Positions 50,629-63,600 of a stretch of DNA of 64,000 nucleotides are shown piece after piece (positions within the stretch are counted from its first letter, which is position 1; each line of letters opens with the position of its first letter). Source of the stretch: Andrena cerasifolii (Eukaryota > Arthropoda > Insecta > Hymenoptera > Andrenidae); contig NC_135126.1 of assembly GCF_050908995.1 (NCBI RefSeq), forward strand, positions 3,720,001-3,784,000, in the 5' to 3' direction. A model generated the notes under the pieces. It was given only the letters and a program-made list of their open reading frames with translations, was not told the origin of the DNA and ran no database searches. Made by a program: the position numbers and the translations under genes.

Positions 50629-53278
50629 TGTTCTGCGGCTCCCTCTCCCCCGTTCCTGTTCCCTTTGTGTCGCGCAGAAAGGTTTTCGAGAGGATCAAGA
50701 CCATGGCACGTCAAAACCGGAGACGAGAGCACCCACGAGGAACCGAGACGGGACTTCCTCTTCCTCCCTTCTAAAGTTTTCTGGAAAGTGTCTCGAGCGA
50801 TGGGGTCGCGGAAATAAAACTGATATTCCACGCTAAATAGACTGGTCCCTCTTGCCAACGACAAAGGGAGGAATTGGATTCGTGATGTGAGCCTGATTTA
50901 TTCCTTACATTTGAGATTCTGGATTCGTCTGCGTTACCGTGACGGTATTCTTCGTTTACTTGCTTGCGGTAGGGAAGACTTCGGGGTTCTCATTAGGTTG
51001 CTTATAGTGTATTAGGAATTCGAGGAGCGTCACGAAAATTCAGTCGCACTTGTTGACGTGGAAATTATTGTAATTCTTTTGTCATTGGAGGCTCTGGTTC
51101 TGATTGCACGTGAAAATCGTTGGCTGCGAAATAATCGCCACCATGAAATTCGTTGGGGTTGGCAATTTCTGGAGTAATGGCTGGGACCTGATTGAAGACA
51201 ATTTTACGTTTACGATGGGTATATAACCTCACGCGAGGGATATTTGCTGGTATTATTATGCTGATAGCAGCTGCAGTTAATTTTATGCCTTCCGTTTGTA
51301 AAATTTCATCCTCCATTTACGATTGTTCGCTCGAAGAGGAAAATTGCGAGGCTTCACTGGCAGTGCCGCTGGACGGGGATGAAAAACAAGAACGCATCGC
51401 GTCATTTCCATCGTTTCTGGGTAGACGGCAGTTAATTATTATCGACACGAGAATGTTATACACGCGAGAATTCCTAGCGCATTTTCAAAGGGCGCGGATC
51501 TTTTAATTACCGTTCGTTAATTACTTTCGCGTATCGCGTAATCCCTGTTGATTAACGCGGAACGCGGAACGGTTATCGTTCGGATAAAAGACACACTGAG
51601 TTATAGTGGAATTTTCGAAGGAGCTGAACACGTGCTCTCGACGTAATTGACGTCACGGTTCAAAAACGGATCGATCAAAATTGTCGGCGATAGCTCAGTG
51701 CTAATTGAATGCGAAGCATCGAATTTTCCAGGATCAAGCTCAGTGATAGGTCACTCGATAATCAATTTTAACTCGCAGATATCGACATTCCTGACAAACG
51801 GGGGAAAAAAACAGAACTGACTGCGAGAAACACGTACGATTATATTAATACTGTACTATTATAAACGTCGATCAGACTTAAAGTGTCTGATATAAATGTT
51901 AATATATAGTATTAATATATTTATAGATACTAGAACGTATTAATACAATCAAGAATAACTTAAAGTATATCCAATTTGAAAAGCTCCACGAAGAAATGTA
52001 CAGACAGCGATATCCTTGGTAAATCGAGAAAACAAAGTTACGACGAGGCTAGAGTTCATTGATGAATGCGCGGAGAATCGACTCGAGGGGTGAATCTGGC
52101 CACGAAAGGTGGTCATAATTCGAGAAGTGGTAGGGAGTGTTACCGACTAACCGGCCACGCACCATTACGTCCTAAAGCGCGCATTACGTGTAAACCAATC
52201 TAAACGAGCGACAGTCATTACGGAGTTTCGTGGAACAGGGATGCAAGGGACATAAACCTGCGTGTACATTTGGGTGTAAGTTGGTGCGGAGTTACTGTTG
52301 GTTTCTCTTCCTTTCGAGAACGAGCACAAATGACGTGGCTGCATTACCGAACTGCGATGTGGCGGCTTCCGTGTTTCGTCTCGTTAAATTCCTATTCGAG
52401 ATCACAAATTGGAATCACGAGGAGGAGTAATATAAAGAAAGGTGATCGAAGAATTCAATAGCAAGTAGTGTGTTGACGATGGAACGCTCTTGAATCTATT
52501 GAAATGATATGTTACGAGGTAATACAGGGGCTATTTTCAAATTTTCTCTTCTCGTTACCATTGCTTTTATCAAATATAACTTCTCTGGTTATCATTCTAA
52601 CGTAGCTCGCGATATTAGCAGAGTCTTGATACTTTCATAATTATTCCCAAGATATTTCAAACATCAGCATTATCTCAATCTGATTGTATCTTTTTCGGGA
52701 TATACTACTTCGGTAAAATTGATCCACCACTGAGAACGCCAATTAATTTTCGACAGCCACTTTATCGCGACAATTTTCTGAAAACTGACAGAAATATCTG
52801 CAGCGATATTACACTGCCGATCGCGCAATTTCCGAGGCGACATTAATTTCTCCTTAGCAGAAAACAACGTCATCCTTCTTATATAAAGTGCATTCCGTCC
52901 CAACCCCCTCAGTCTCGGCAAATTTGCAAAAGGAAACGGTCGAATTTAACTAACGCGCCTTCGGATGTTGAATTACAGCCGACAAGGGAGCAGGCCGCCA
53001 GGGTTGTTGTACGTTTGAGCGCAATGCTAACGACAAACACGTAAATACGGATCGGACGCGGTCGTCGTAGTGTACTTATTCGTGGAAAAAGCCACCGAAG
53101 GAGCCATTAAGCTGCTAGTATTCAAACCGACGCGGAAGGAAAAGAACGACGCGTTTCCTCGAGGCTCGGTTCTGCGGCAAAGGAGGCAACCCTCTTATTA
53201 ATACCATTAATCACCTCATAAAGATTCAGCGGAGGGACCGGGCGGAGGAAAAACAAGGGCTCGCGGTAAAAACGAGCC

Positions 53279-53290
53279 GGGGGGGGGGGG
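53279..53290. repeat. G12 homopolymer
   Basis: Twelve consecutive G residues; length is likely to vary between individuals and reads. Confidence 0.85.
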
Positions 53291-53524
53291 AAAGGTTCAA
53301 GGAATCCGCCGAACTCCTTCGAGGATAGTTTTTAAGGGCGTAAGCAGTAAGAAAGGGCCGACTGGCAGCGTATTGTTTCTCACGCAACTTTTCACAGATT
53401 TCACTTAGTTCGCTTCGAAGCAAGGAGCTGGCTCCGGTTCCGGGAGAGTCCAGGCCCTTTTCTTCAATAAAAATTCATTTCCTTCCTTTGATTTACTTTA
53501 AGCACCGAGCCAACTCGTTCTTTC

Positions 53525-53549
53525 CTCCCCCCCCTCTCGCCCCCCCCCA
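53525..53549. repeat. C-run pair
   Basis: C8 and C9 runs separated by TCTCG. Confidence 0.8.
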
Positions 53550-55659
53550 CACTGCCATCCTTTCTTCCCCGTCTCCTTCTTTCTCTCTTTTATCCAATGC
53601 CCTCTGCGAGGAGACGCTAAGAAACGCTTGGAAAACGCTTGGGCCAGATATAAATTCCTTCGCGACGGCTCAAGCGCAACGAAATCCTCGTGAAAGCGAT
53701 TCACGTGACAAATTTCGCCGCGTTCCGCTTACCTTCGCCGGTAAATGGCTTCGTCGCTTAATGAATCTTTCTTTACGAGAAGGATACGCTCGCTGACGGT
53801 TACTTCTTCAGGATCCTCGTCGACAAATGGTGTAAAAACTCTGCGACGGCGCGGGGTACTTCTTTGCTGTTTGTTATGTCTGAAGTGGTACTTGCAGTGG
53901 CTTGCATACATATGCTCGTGTTTTTTTTCGAGGGATCTTGGTATATAACAACGCTATTAAATGTGTTAATCGCGCTATCATTCTGCTTACTCCAGCTTAA
54001 GTATCTACGAATAATATTCGAGTTGAAGTTACGGTTTCGCAGTTGAGGATTTCATTGATCAGCGTTGTCTGACCATGTCGTCTCATTCTACTTGGCGTAG
54101 GAACTTCATATAGGAACTCGCTGTTACTTCGAGCTCCCTTCTTTAACTCTAGACGCAAGTGTGAATATCGCGTTCGCTTTGCTAGAAGCCAATCTCAGAA
54201 CGAGGTTGCTTCATCGACAACCGAAATTGAACGCGTCCGACTCATTTGCATCTCGAAACTGCTCGCGAAAAGAGCCGAGACGCGGTCGACCGCCGTGAAA
54301 CAAACGCCAATCTCGATGAGCGTTACGCCGAAGCACAATCTACCGCAAAGCGTGCAAAGCTTCTTCGACGAGCGGGCGAGAATCTCGAGAGCCCCTGATG
54401 CCGCGGTGCCTCGTTTTCGTGCACCCTATTAATTACGAGGCAACGGCTCGCGTGATTCGAGCTATTTGCCCATCCACCCAACCTTCGGTTTTCTTAGACC
54501 GACTCTAGACTCCGCTTTTCTCTCTCGCGAATCACGAGGCAGCCTTCGAGCGAACGGTGAACAAATTCCAAGCAAATGAGAGCCGCGGATTCAGCGGAAG
54601 AACTGAAGAAGACGGACGCCCGGTTGCCACGGATACGCCGAAGCGGTTGATCGCGTCTGATGTTTTAGGAAAGTTCTTGAGCTGCTCGTTTCGATTTTGT
54701 AACAGGGATCAGGAAGAGGAACGCCCGCGTGCAAGCACACGCGCGTGCACATATGGGGGTGCTTTTCGTAAGAAAGCAAGAGGAAGGAAGGTCATGGAGA
54801 AAGAGATGGCAATGGCAAAGGGCGGTTTCGCGGGTGGCAGAAGGAAAATGGAGGTGAGTTGGCTTGGATGAGCCGTATCTTGGGGGATAAGTATCGAACC
54901 TGAAAATCGCGACCAAAAACCCGACTGGCGCAGCAACGTCATGCGGAAAACGACGAACTGGGTCGATGCCGAAGAGTTTCGCTGCAGTTGGCTGGTCCAA
55001 TCGAGTATCTATCCTCTCTTCCTTCTACCGTGCCCTTCTTCTTCCTCCACCGTCACGCTCACCCTCCGTCCTCGTTCGTCCCGTATGCGGGGGGGGCTTT
55101 GAAACTCCGAGCGACTGTTTTCCTCATCGCCGACGAAAACATGTTGCCCTTGTACTGTCGTCGAGACAAATACCGAGAGCACGAGTGGCGGCGGCAGGGG
55201 CGAGAGGGCGGAAGAGGGTATCCGAAGAAGGATGGAAAGTTTTCCACTGTTCTTTTCGTTTATAATTTATGTTTCGCCGAGCTCGGCTGAGACATTGTTA
55301 TCGATTCTGTTACGTAAACAGGCGGGCATAGTTTTTGCGAGGCTTTGTAACGCACTTAGCTGTTTAAACGCTGGCTTTTGTTCGATCGCGGAGTCGCGGT
55401 TGAAAGAGAATCCTGTGGTCGGAAGAGTCGGATGCGCTGTTTGCTCGCTATTGACGTAGCTTCGCGTTTAATTAGTAATTCATTCAGGGTGAAATAAGCT
55501 TTCGTCGGCACAAACGCTGCAGTGGGACCACTCCTTTCCAACTTACTGTGTAATATCGTCAAACAACAAGGGCCGGCGTTGCGCTTGTTTGTATCCGGAT
55601 CAGAGGCTAATCCAAATTTGAATCGGAAATTAGTGATCTCCATTCGGCTGGTCCACCTA

Positions 55660-56596
55660 AGGTAATTGTGGGAGAGTTGCCGCAGCTTACGCAAAATTGT
55701 CATCGTGTCTAAATTTTGTAATGAAATTTTTTTCCAAGGTAAAATGCTATTAGTTGGACACCTTGTCCTACTACTAGTATTAAAGAAAATCAAAATTTTA
55801 ATATTTGTCATCTTTTAAAAATTGAAACTAGAAACGTCATTTTTTAGGAGAGACGCCGCACATAAGGGAGTGGTGCCGCATTTGGAAAACGTTTAATTTT
55901 CCATTTAAACGTGTTAATTTTAACTTATTATTTTAAAAAATAGTAAAAGCAAAATAAAATGAAACATCTTTTTTAATTTATAGAGTTATAAAATTACACA
56001 TAAAATAAAAATAAAATGCGAAACAGAGTAAAAAGCCCACAAATATGTTTGGATTATCAGATTTGTCATTAAAAAAGAAATAATTTGCCTTCCGATATCA
56101 CGGTATATATTTTGTGACACTCTTTTTATTTTTAACATTAACATTTAACATTTTATCATTAAGTCGACTCAGGTAGCTTCCGATACAGTGCTTATAAAAT
56201 TGCGGCATCTATCCCAAATGCCCAGGAGAGACGCTGTACTTTCATATGTCCAAGTGCTGTGTCGAATGTGACCTACTCTGGCCGAGAAATATTCCACAGA
56301 GTTCCTTTAACGTATTACAAAAGTTATATCTCGAAAAACTAAGAATTTTTAACTACTGCGATAGCAAAAATAAACTCAACGTAGGTACAACTATTGAGGC
56401 AAAGTGCGGCAGGCTTACCTCGAAAAAGAGCAAAATCTTTAAAGGTAGTAATGGAAACACGTTCTTGCTTATTAATCTAACCTAAACTAACAGCCTAAAG
56501 CAAACAAAATCGTCAGTGTTGTATTTTATTACCGATAACCCCGAAATACCGAAGGACGGCGTCTCTTCCAATGCGGCATCTCTCCCACAATTACCA
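55660..56596. mobile_element. 937-bp TA-flanked non-autonomous DNA element with subterminal repeats
   Basis: Terminal inverted repeats GGTAATTGTGGGAGAG(T/A)TGCCGC at both ends, flanked by TA (55658-55659 and 56597-56598). The motif GGAGAGACGCCGC or a close variant recurs at 55847 and 56225, and inverted at 56202, 56558 and 56573. The interior is AT-rich. A 79-codon frame at 56246-56485 resembles nothing I recognise. The terminus is close to a stretch inside the pogo-like remnant (GGTACAATGGGAGAGTC at 11084), which suggests a related family. Confidence 0.75.
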
Positions 56597-56598
56597 TA

Positions 56599-59059
56599 AC
56601 TAGTCGCGCAGGTTTGGTAATCATCAAAGGGTGCAAATATGGCGTCACGTTGATTACAGCGTTTCCTCTGGGCACATCTTATTAATACTCCTTTAATCAC
56701 TTTTAAATATACAGGGGCTATTTCCGCGCCGATGACCGACCCAGATCGTATACGAACTGAAATAGATTCTACATGTCATCGAATTAATGATTAAATCCAA
56801 TTGCATCAGCTACTCATGTAATTACATAATGATTCAATATTGCTCGTCTGTCATGATCGTGAGTTCCTAATTAGGAGCCCCACTGTTCAGCTTATCGCTT
56901 CACGACGTCCGCTATAATTCCCATAGAGCGAGGCTCTAGCCTCGCATAAACGGTGTGTTGACGTGCCCGCGAAGCCCGTGTAGCGCATGCTGACCGATTG
57001 AGACCCTGGGGGAAAGGGCGAACTCCTCCCACGCCCGGTGATAATTCAGTTATATTCCAATATCATGATTACATGTCATCCTTGGCAGTTGACAATCCCC
57101 AGAGTAATGACTATTGTGGAACGGTTGCAAGCGGTCGTACGATCACGTCGACCGCTTAAATTCTTGAACCGAGAGAGAACACCCGGACGTTCGTTCTCTA
57201 ATCCTCAACGGCCGAGGAAACATATTGCCGCACGTCCCTGCTTTAATCTTACGACGTAACACGGTTCGTGAAAGAATTCCTGTCTTCTTAGCGATCCAGC
57301 CGCTCGGGAAACTTTCCTCATTTCCTGCACGCGGGGCTCTAATAATTTAGAAATCACACTGCGTGAAGTTTCACATTCGTTTCTGTGCCCCTCATCGATT
57401 TTGATACATTTCTAACAAATGCTGCTGCACATGTCCAGCGTGCTAAATAGGCTCTCCGTCAGGTACATAGAATTCGAAAGCTAAATGGAATCACGTACGC
57501 AATGATATCCCAGCCGGGGGCAATTACGAAGTCTTCGGATCACAAATGACTTTCCCCTACTCGGTGAAGATTCAACGCTGTTTCCGTCAGTTGTGAACGC
57601 GCCCCTCGCCCGACAGAAGGAAGCACGCGCTGGTGCGGTTTTCCCGCCAAGTTCATTCAGCATCTTGCGTTGGATGTAAGCCAAATGCTGAATACAGCAG
57701 CGTCTTCCCCCTCGCCGTTGCCTCACGTAGTTGTTATCATCCTGAAATGGCAAGTTGATGTTGCTAACACCACCGAGCGTCGCTGGCGCTATAGAACAAG
57801 TAACCCAGGCTCTAATAAGGTCGCGCCGTGGCCCTATTTCGCAATATTTCGCGACCAATTGTGCGCGACGTTAGGCGGGAATAAATGTGACAGCCAAATC
57901 CGGCCGGGAGTTATTGGTCGCATTATTCCCAGAGAATTCCCCCTTTACGGAGGTGTTCATCGCGCGCAACGGCGGCATTAACAATTCTGAGAAAAATTCC
58001 GTTGCTTCGCTGCTGCCGGGCGATGAAATTGGAAAGCGAAGCTTGCTGCATTTGAAACTTCTTCAGGGAGGTCCAGCTCTCGGAGAGCGTTTCACTCGTC
58101 GCAACAAGTTATCGGGTGCTTTCTTTATTGAAAGAGCAACTTACCTCTACGTTGAATCGTTTACGGATGCGATGCGAAGGAATTGCGTGGGAATCGTTAC
58201 GTAGACGCTCTTTGATCTCATTCCGACTGAAAGAGGAAAACACTTGAATATGACGCGATTCACGTGACTCTGATTTCAACCCCCTATTTCTGTTTTTCCA
58301 CGAATCCTCGCCGCGTGCCTCAGAAACGAACACGGCTCGGTGCGCGGGTGTGCGTACCGTTCATAGTATTGGCAGCGAGCCAAGTCACGTTGCGGCTCAA
58401 TGAAATCTTTCTAGGTTAGGTTAGCCCCTTCCTTCCGCGTTAAACGTAGGATACGTTTACACCGACACGTTGGCCGTCCGCGCGCGCGTGCTCGCACGGG
58501 AGAGGGTGAAAGGAGGGAGAGAAAGAGAGAGGAAGCTGGCCTTTGGCCAGGGAGAGAGCTCGTCGAAGTGGCTGCCTTTAGGATCCGACGGAAGTAGTGG
58601 TGGTCAATATTGGTCAGACCAGAGGCTTCTTAAGCACGAGCCCGTACCACTTCGAGGCTCGGCTCCGGGGTGTTGCTCCGCTCCCTGGCAGCTGTCAGTG
58701 AGATATCAAATCAAGAGAACGGTCCATGTTTCAGACCCGGATGTCCCAGATACCGGACCCTGAAATAAACCGGCGTTACTGGGCGCCGTGACATACACCG
58801 ATCCCAGATAGCCGAGGTGAATCAGGGGAACGATTCCTCTGAATGTTTCTCGGGATTAGATTTTTCAAGACGTGTCCCCTATCTCGCCCCTCCCCGGTTC
58901 CGCCATTTTTCATATACACGATCGGGCGGCGAAGTGCGCACACGGTATCGCGCGAGTACGCTCCTCTGACAACGGCCCCGGAGATTCGCGCGAAGAAACA
59001 CTCCATTCAATATATCGCGCCGTGCCAGGAATTTAGCTCGCGGACGCGTAACAAGTAGT
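56599..59059. other. Non-coding block upstream of the GC-rich region
   Basis: Nothing recognised. A short AGGTTAGGTTAG at about 58412 resembles two telomeric TTAGG units but is far too short to be a telomeric insert. Confidence 0.5.
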
Positions 59060-60674
59060 CATGCACCGCGTTTCGGCATCGCTACAGTATGGCTCGCGAG
59101 AGCACAATCCGCCCTCGCACCCTCCCCCGAAGCCACCCCCTGACGTTCACCACTCGACCGTTCTCCCACCCTCGTCGTGCGCCTCCATCCCGCCGTCAAG
59201 CGAGCGTGGCGTGGCGAGGAGGAGCAGTCAGGCAGTCAGGCTCTCCGCTGGCATTAAGTATTCCCGTTGGGTCGGCGTGGCGAGGAGGAGCACGGAGTGG
59301 CGCGGCGCGGCGTGGCGTGCGTCGCGTCGGTCGATGCTGGGGTGCTCGCGAAGGAAGGAAGGAAACGAGCGAGAAGGAGAGACGCCGCGCCGCCCCGTGC
59401 CGCGCCATTCACCCTCGCCCATAACCTCTGCCTCTGTCTCTGTCCGCCTCGCTTTTCTACCCTCACCACCCCCAGCTCCCTCTATCCCGCAGGGGTGCTT
59501 CTCCCACCCTCTTCGTCGCTCTCGCGAGCTTTCTCCGGTTAGGATTGAGAGGCGCTACCCCCCTCGAGCGACGCCAGCGCCCTGGGGGCGCCTGCGCGCC
59601 TCGGAGGGGTGGCGGATCGCCTGACAGTGGTGCGAGCATGGGCGAGGGGAAAGGGGCCCCTCCTTGTTCTGTCCCTCGCTCCTTCAACGTGCACCCCACC
59701 ATCGCGAACCGCGCGCCTCCATCACCTCCCCCCCTCGCTACGGCTCCACTGCCCGGGCCTCCACGGTCGCCCCATTCCGTTCTCGGCATCACAGCGTACA
59801 GCACTGAACCCGACATACCACGACAAGGAGCGCGACAACGACCACCTGCCTCTCTGTGCTCTACGGATCATCTGTCTGCCCGCGCCCGTCTCTCTCTCTT
59901 CTCACCTTCTCGCCTGCCCTGTCCGCTCGATCGCCGCTCGTTACGCCGCTCCCGCGAGAAGAGAACAGTAGCCCAGGATATTACTCCGTTCAGCGGCTGC
60001 GAGACGCTCGTTGTCGCGAATATACATAAACACCCCGTGACTGGAACACCGTACCGTGACGATCCAAGGAGTCACGCTCCGAAACTGGTCAGCCCCGCAG
60101 TGTGCCACTTGTCTTCGTTGTTCCACGCGTGTTACGGTCCAGAGGGATCTCTAGATTTCCAGTGTCCGCGGCTTGGGTAGCGACCACGGGTTACGTGACT
60201 AGTGTGTACCGCGCGCGAATGTAAGCAGTCGAGAGGATCTCTCGACTCTACTAGCCAGCTTGTGTTGCTACGACGATTGGATTCACCGTCGTCCCTCCGT
60301 TGTTGTCATCGTTGCCGTCGTTGCCGATTGTTGTGGCCGTCTGCGAGGCTTGACGTGCGATCGCTGGATACACCGTGAGGAGAGCCACTCGCCAGACCTG
60401 TCACCGAGTGTCTGATACGTCCACGTATCCAGGAAACCGTGCCGAACGAGGCATATATACGCGCGTGTGCTGAGAAAGCGTGAACGTGCGACACCGAGAC
60501 ACCACGTCTCTTTCTCCTTTTCTTTCTCCTGTGACGGAGAAAAGCCATAGCGTTGATCGCACGGCACTCGGTACTCACGGCAGTACTGAGTGACCTGCAG
60601 CACCCAGCAGTCATCGAAAAGTGTACACGACGGCGGTCACCACGTACATCACGCCGCTCATCACCCCAGAGAAG
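59060..60674 (+). promoter_or_regulatory. Candidate promoter and non-coding first exon, + strand
   Basis: This is the most GC- and CpG-rich stretch of the window, pyrimidine-rich on the + strand, and ends in a strong 5' splice site AAG|GTCAGT (60674/60675). The last 450 bp have the look of an insect 5' leader: no long ORF begins with ATG, and the only ATG between 60181 and 60674 is followed at once by TAA (60219-60224). GCAGTCAGGCAGTCAGG near 59226 contains arthropod initiator-like TCAGT-type motifs, but no start site can be fixed. It could be an alternative internal promoter of the Rbp6 gene, the first exon of another gene, or simply CpG-rich intron DNA. Confidence 0.3.
60219..60246 (+). promoter_or_regulatory. 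Start-stop mini-uORF (ATGTAA) followed by an 8-bp hairpin
   Basis: ATG at 60219 is directly followed by TAA. Four bases later GTCGAGAG-GAT-CTCTCGAC (60228-60246) forms a perfect 8-bp stem with a 3-nt loop. Meaningful only if the region is transcribed as a + strand 5' leader, which is itself uncertain. Confidence 0.2.
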
Positions 60675-63600
60675 GTCAGTGGTACATTCAAAAATCTTTC
60701 CCGAGTAATCGTAAACCTTTCTGTCCGCGGACCTCGAGCGGAGTTCCGATCATCCTCGAGGAAACTGGTGTGCCCCGGTGAACGTGTAGACGTGTATCGA
60801 TGCTCGCATCTCCTCGCATTTCTCTCTATAACACGTACGCATATACGCGCGTGTGTGCGGGTGTACGTCGCGTGCTGGTCGGAGGCATGTGTGTGGGTGG
60901 AGCTTGATCCTGGACGTCATCCGTCGGACAGAGACGAACTAACTCGGGCTCGGTGGATCCTCCGTCTCTCTTTCTCGCTTTCCACCCTGTCCCCTTATCT
61001 CGCGCACCGTTTATTTCTCCGGACAATGTGCAGTGACCGAAAAGTTTCGCGTAGATGACGTTCGGGCGATGCTCCGCAGCCCCAACCCCTCCCAAGTCTC
61101 CCCCACGGAAGTTCCGAAATCCTTTTCTCGGAGACCATCGTCTCCGATGCGCCCTGGATCTTTCATACCCCTGTCATCTGTTGTTCGACTCTTTCCCTAC
61201 CCTCCGTGTTTTCCTTTTACTTTTCTTATGGCCGCAAGGGCAAGTTTTCCGCTGACGTCTCTCGCAGGATGTCACTCGATAGAGCTAACGTTTCGACGAG
61301 AGAAAAATCCGCGACCCCTTTCCGGTATTCAGACGCGAGATAAAAACTTCCATCCGTCGGTGTTCCTTTCATCGTGTCTGGTCTCTTTGAGAATCGCGGT
61401 CGTGCTGGTTCGTCAAATCGGATGAAGGAATTATTAATGGAATTAATAAGTTGAGTGGTCCAGCGGACGACGGAGGGTAGAGTACTATTTCCTTTTCAAC
61501 GGGGGGAGGAAGGGGGAGGGGGGGAGGGGGAGAGAGCGCACTCTAGTTCCTTATTACGTTCCCAGCCCTCTCAAGCAACTTATTATCTTAAGTCCTTGGG
61601 TTCTCCAAGCGAAACGATAACGAGATCGTTACTTTCGAAGTTCCCGCCTCGCGGCCGCCGCTCGATAATTATTATTTTCCCTTTTCATCGGGTCAGTCGA
61701 GCGGGCTCGAGAGTGTAGTTTCAAGACTGCTCCCGAGCAAGTTATTCCAACGAAATCGCGCGGATGTGGCAGCCCGACGATATCCGGCTTCTATTTTTCT
61801 GGGGCATCTATTCCAACACTTTGTATCGCGATTTTAAATACGTTCACCTACTTCCTTTGTCGCACCATTTCTTTGCCCGTCTGTCTGATCTCAGCGAACG
61901 TCTCCGTCCCCCTGTCGGCCGGGGACGGGGCGGTTCGTTTCTCCAGCAGATTTCAATTTATCCTAGATGAAAATCGTTTCCCGATTAAAGTACACAGTCC
62001 CGTCGATGAGGTTTTTAATTTATCTGCCGCCGGAGGAACGATCGCTTTCGTGAACGTGGCGCGCATTAAAACGATCACGAACGAACCCGCTGATGCGTCA
62101 AGCGAGAGTAGGTGCCGTTACGTCGTCGAGATTTGGGTCGCGACCGATTTCTTTCGTTCCGCTTTATTACAACGGAGCCTACCCCACCGGAGTATCGACT
62201 TCGATGACTGCGTGGATGATCGCCTGCCTCGAAGCCCCGCGCCTCTGTGTCTGTACGCCAGCGAAGATGGGGGATGAGTTTTTTCATCGGAAGCTGGGTT
62301 CTTAATGCGACGGACGTGGTTTCAATTCGCGACGCTTTTATCTCGTGCGTGGTACACGCATCGTTTCAGAGAGAAGACGTCGACATATTTCCCCATGTAT
62401 CATGGGGGGGGAAAAAGGTAGATTCCCTCGTACATCACGCGAAGACAAAAACGGAGACGTCTGGCTACCGCGCATGAAAGCTGAAATTTACGAGTGCTCG
62501 CGCGAGAATCTTTTCTTGAGGCCCCGGGGTGGTAACACTTACACCGAGTTGCCTGTTCTTCTTGGATTCTATTGCCAGCGGGTGTGGAAATGGAAACGAG
62601 TCTCGTCCTGCTTGCCTGTGAATCCTATTCAGTTGTGTATCGTTTCCGCACTGATGTTAGAAGAACGTGCAAGGATTTTGATCGTTCTTTTTTTACGAAC
62701 GTGTCGAGGGTGATAACGAAAGGGAGGGTAGCTGTCCGATGTGTTCCTGTATCAAGAAGTACTAAGAATTTCAACTAGGCGAAAGTGTTTTGGAATCTGA
62801 AAGTGAATGGTTGTCAACTACTTCCAATTCAACCCCTTCTCGCCCTCTGACTTTAAGGGTCTCTCTGAAAGAGTAGTTGATACAATCTGACAGTTACTAC
62901 GAGTTCTAAAGAAAGTGATATCGCCATGTTTAGGGCTGATAGCTTAGCAGGCACTTCCAGTTTAATTCCATCCAACTACCATTAATCGATCACTCCGTTT
63001 AACTCCGATTACCTCGGTCTACACTCTTGCTATTCTACTCAAAGCCCGCCCATACATCACGGAACAGTGATCCCTTGCAATAAAATCAAGTTGCACGGTT
63101 TCCAGCCGTGCCACCGCCATCCACGATAAAGTGCCAGAAAGCCCCCGCAACGTGAACATATGAACGCAATAAATATTTTTCATTCCCGTGCGTGAAAAGT
63201 TTCCTCAAAGACGATTGTTGGGGAAGCGGGAAATGCCCTCTTGATTAAACGTTGCGGCAGCGAAATGTATTATAACCCCGGCGAACGACGCTCCAGAAGC
63301 CGCGGCAGTCCACTGAACTTAGCAGGATTTTTCTCAGAAAAGCGATACACCCTTGGGAGTCTGGCGATTGTTCCGCGTCTTTCTCCCTGCAGAATTCTCT
63401 AAAGCCCTCGCCCTTCCCCGCGACTCTCCCCGAGCTATAGAGCGAAACGGCGAAGTTGCTGGCGTGACGAGCTCCTCGTTCCCTCCCTGTTGCACACGCA
63501 GACACGTACACACGTACCGGTGGGTCCGGATTTCAGTCTCGGCCGACGAAAGAAGCTCGGTTTGCTCGTTCCGTTACCGCTTTACGCGAGCAAAAGGGAC

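Larger units (their letters stand above)
48680..55657. other. Non-coding block with the candidate recursive splice site
   Basis: The open frame at 50148-50492 has no recognisable domain. AT-rich at 51830-52000. G and C homopolymer runs lie at 50605, 53279 and 53525. Confidence 0.5.

Noticed and set aside
52522..56723. Exact 15-bp direct repeat ATACAGGGGCTATTT at 52522 and 56709
   Set aside because: A 15-bp exact repeat is expected about once or twice by chance in 64 kb, and there is no flanking similarity.
58411..58423. TTAGG-like telomeric motif
   Set aside because: Only two units; expected by chance.
59061..60180. Long Pro/Arg-rich frames (187 and 211 codons)
   Set aside because: Composition driven by GC- and CT-rich DNA; frames open on both strands; no recognisable domain.
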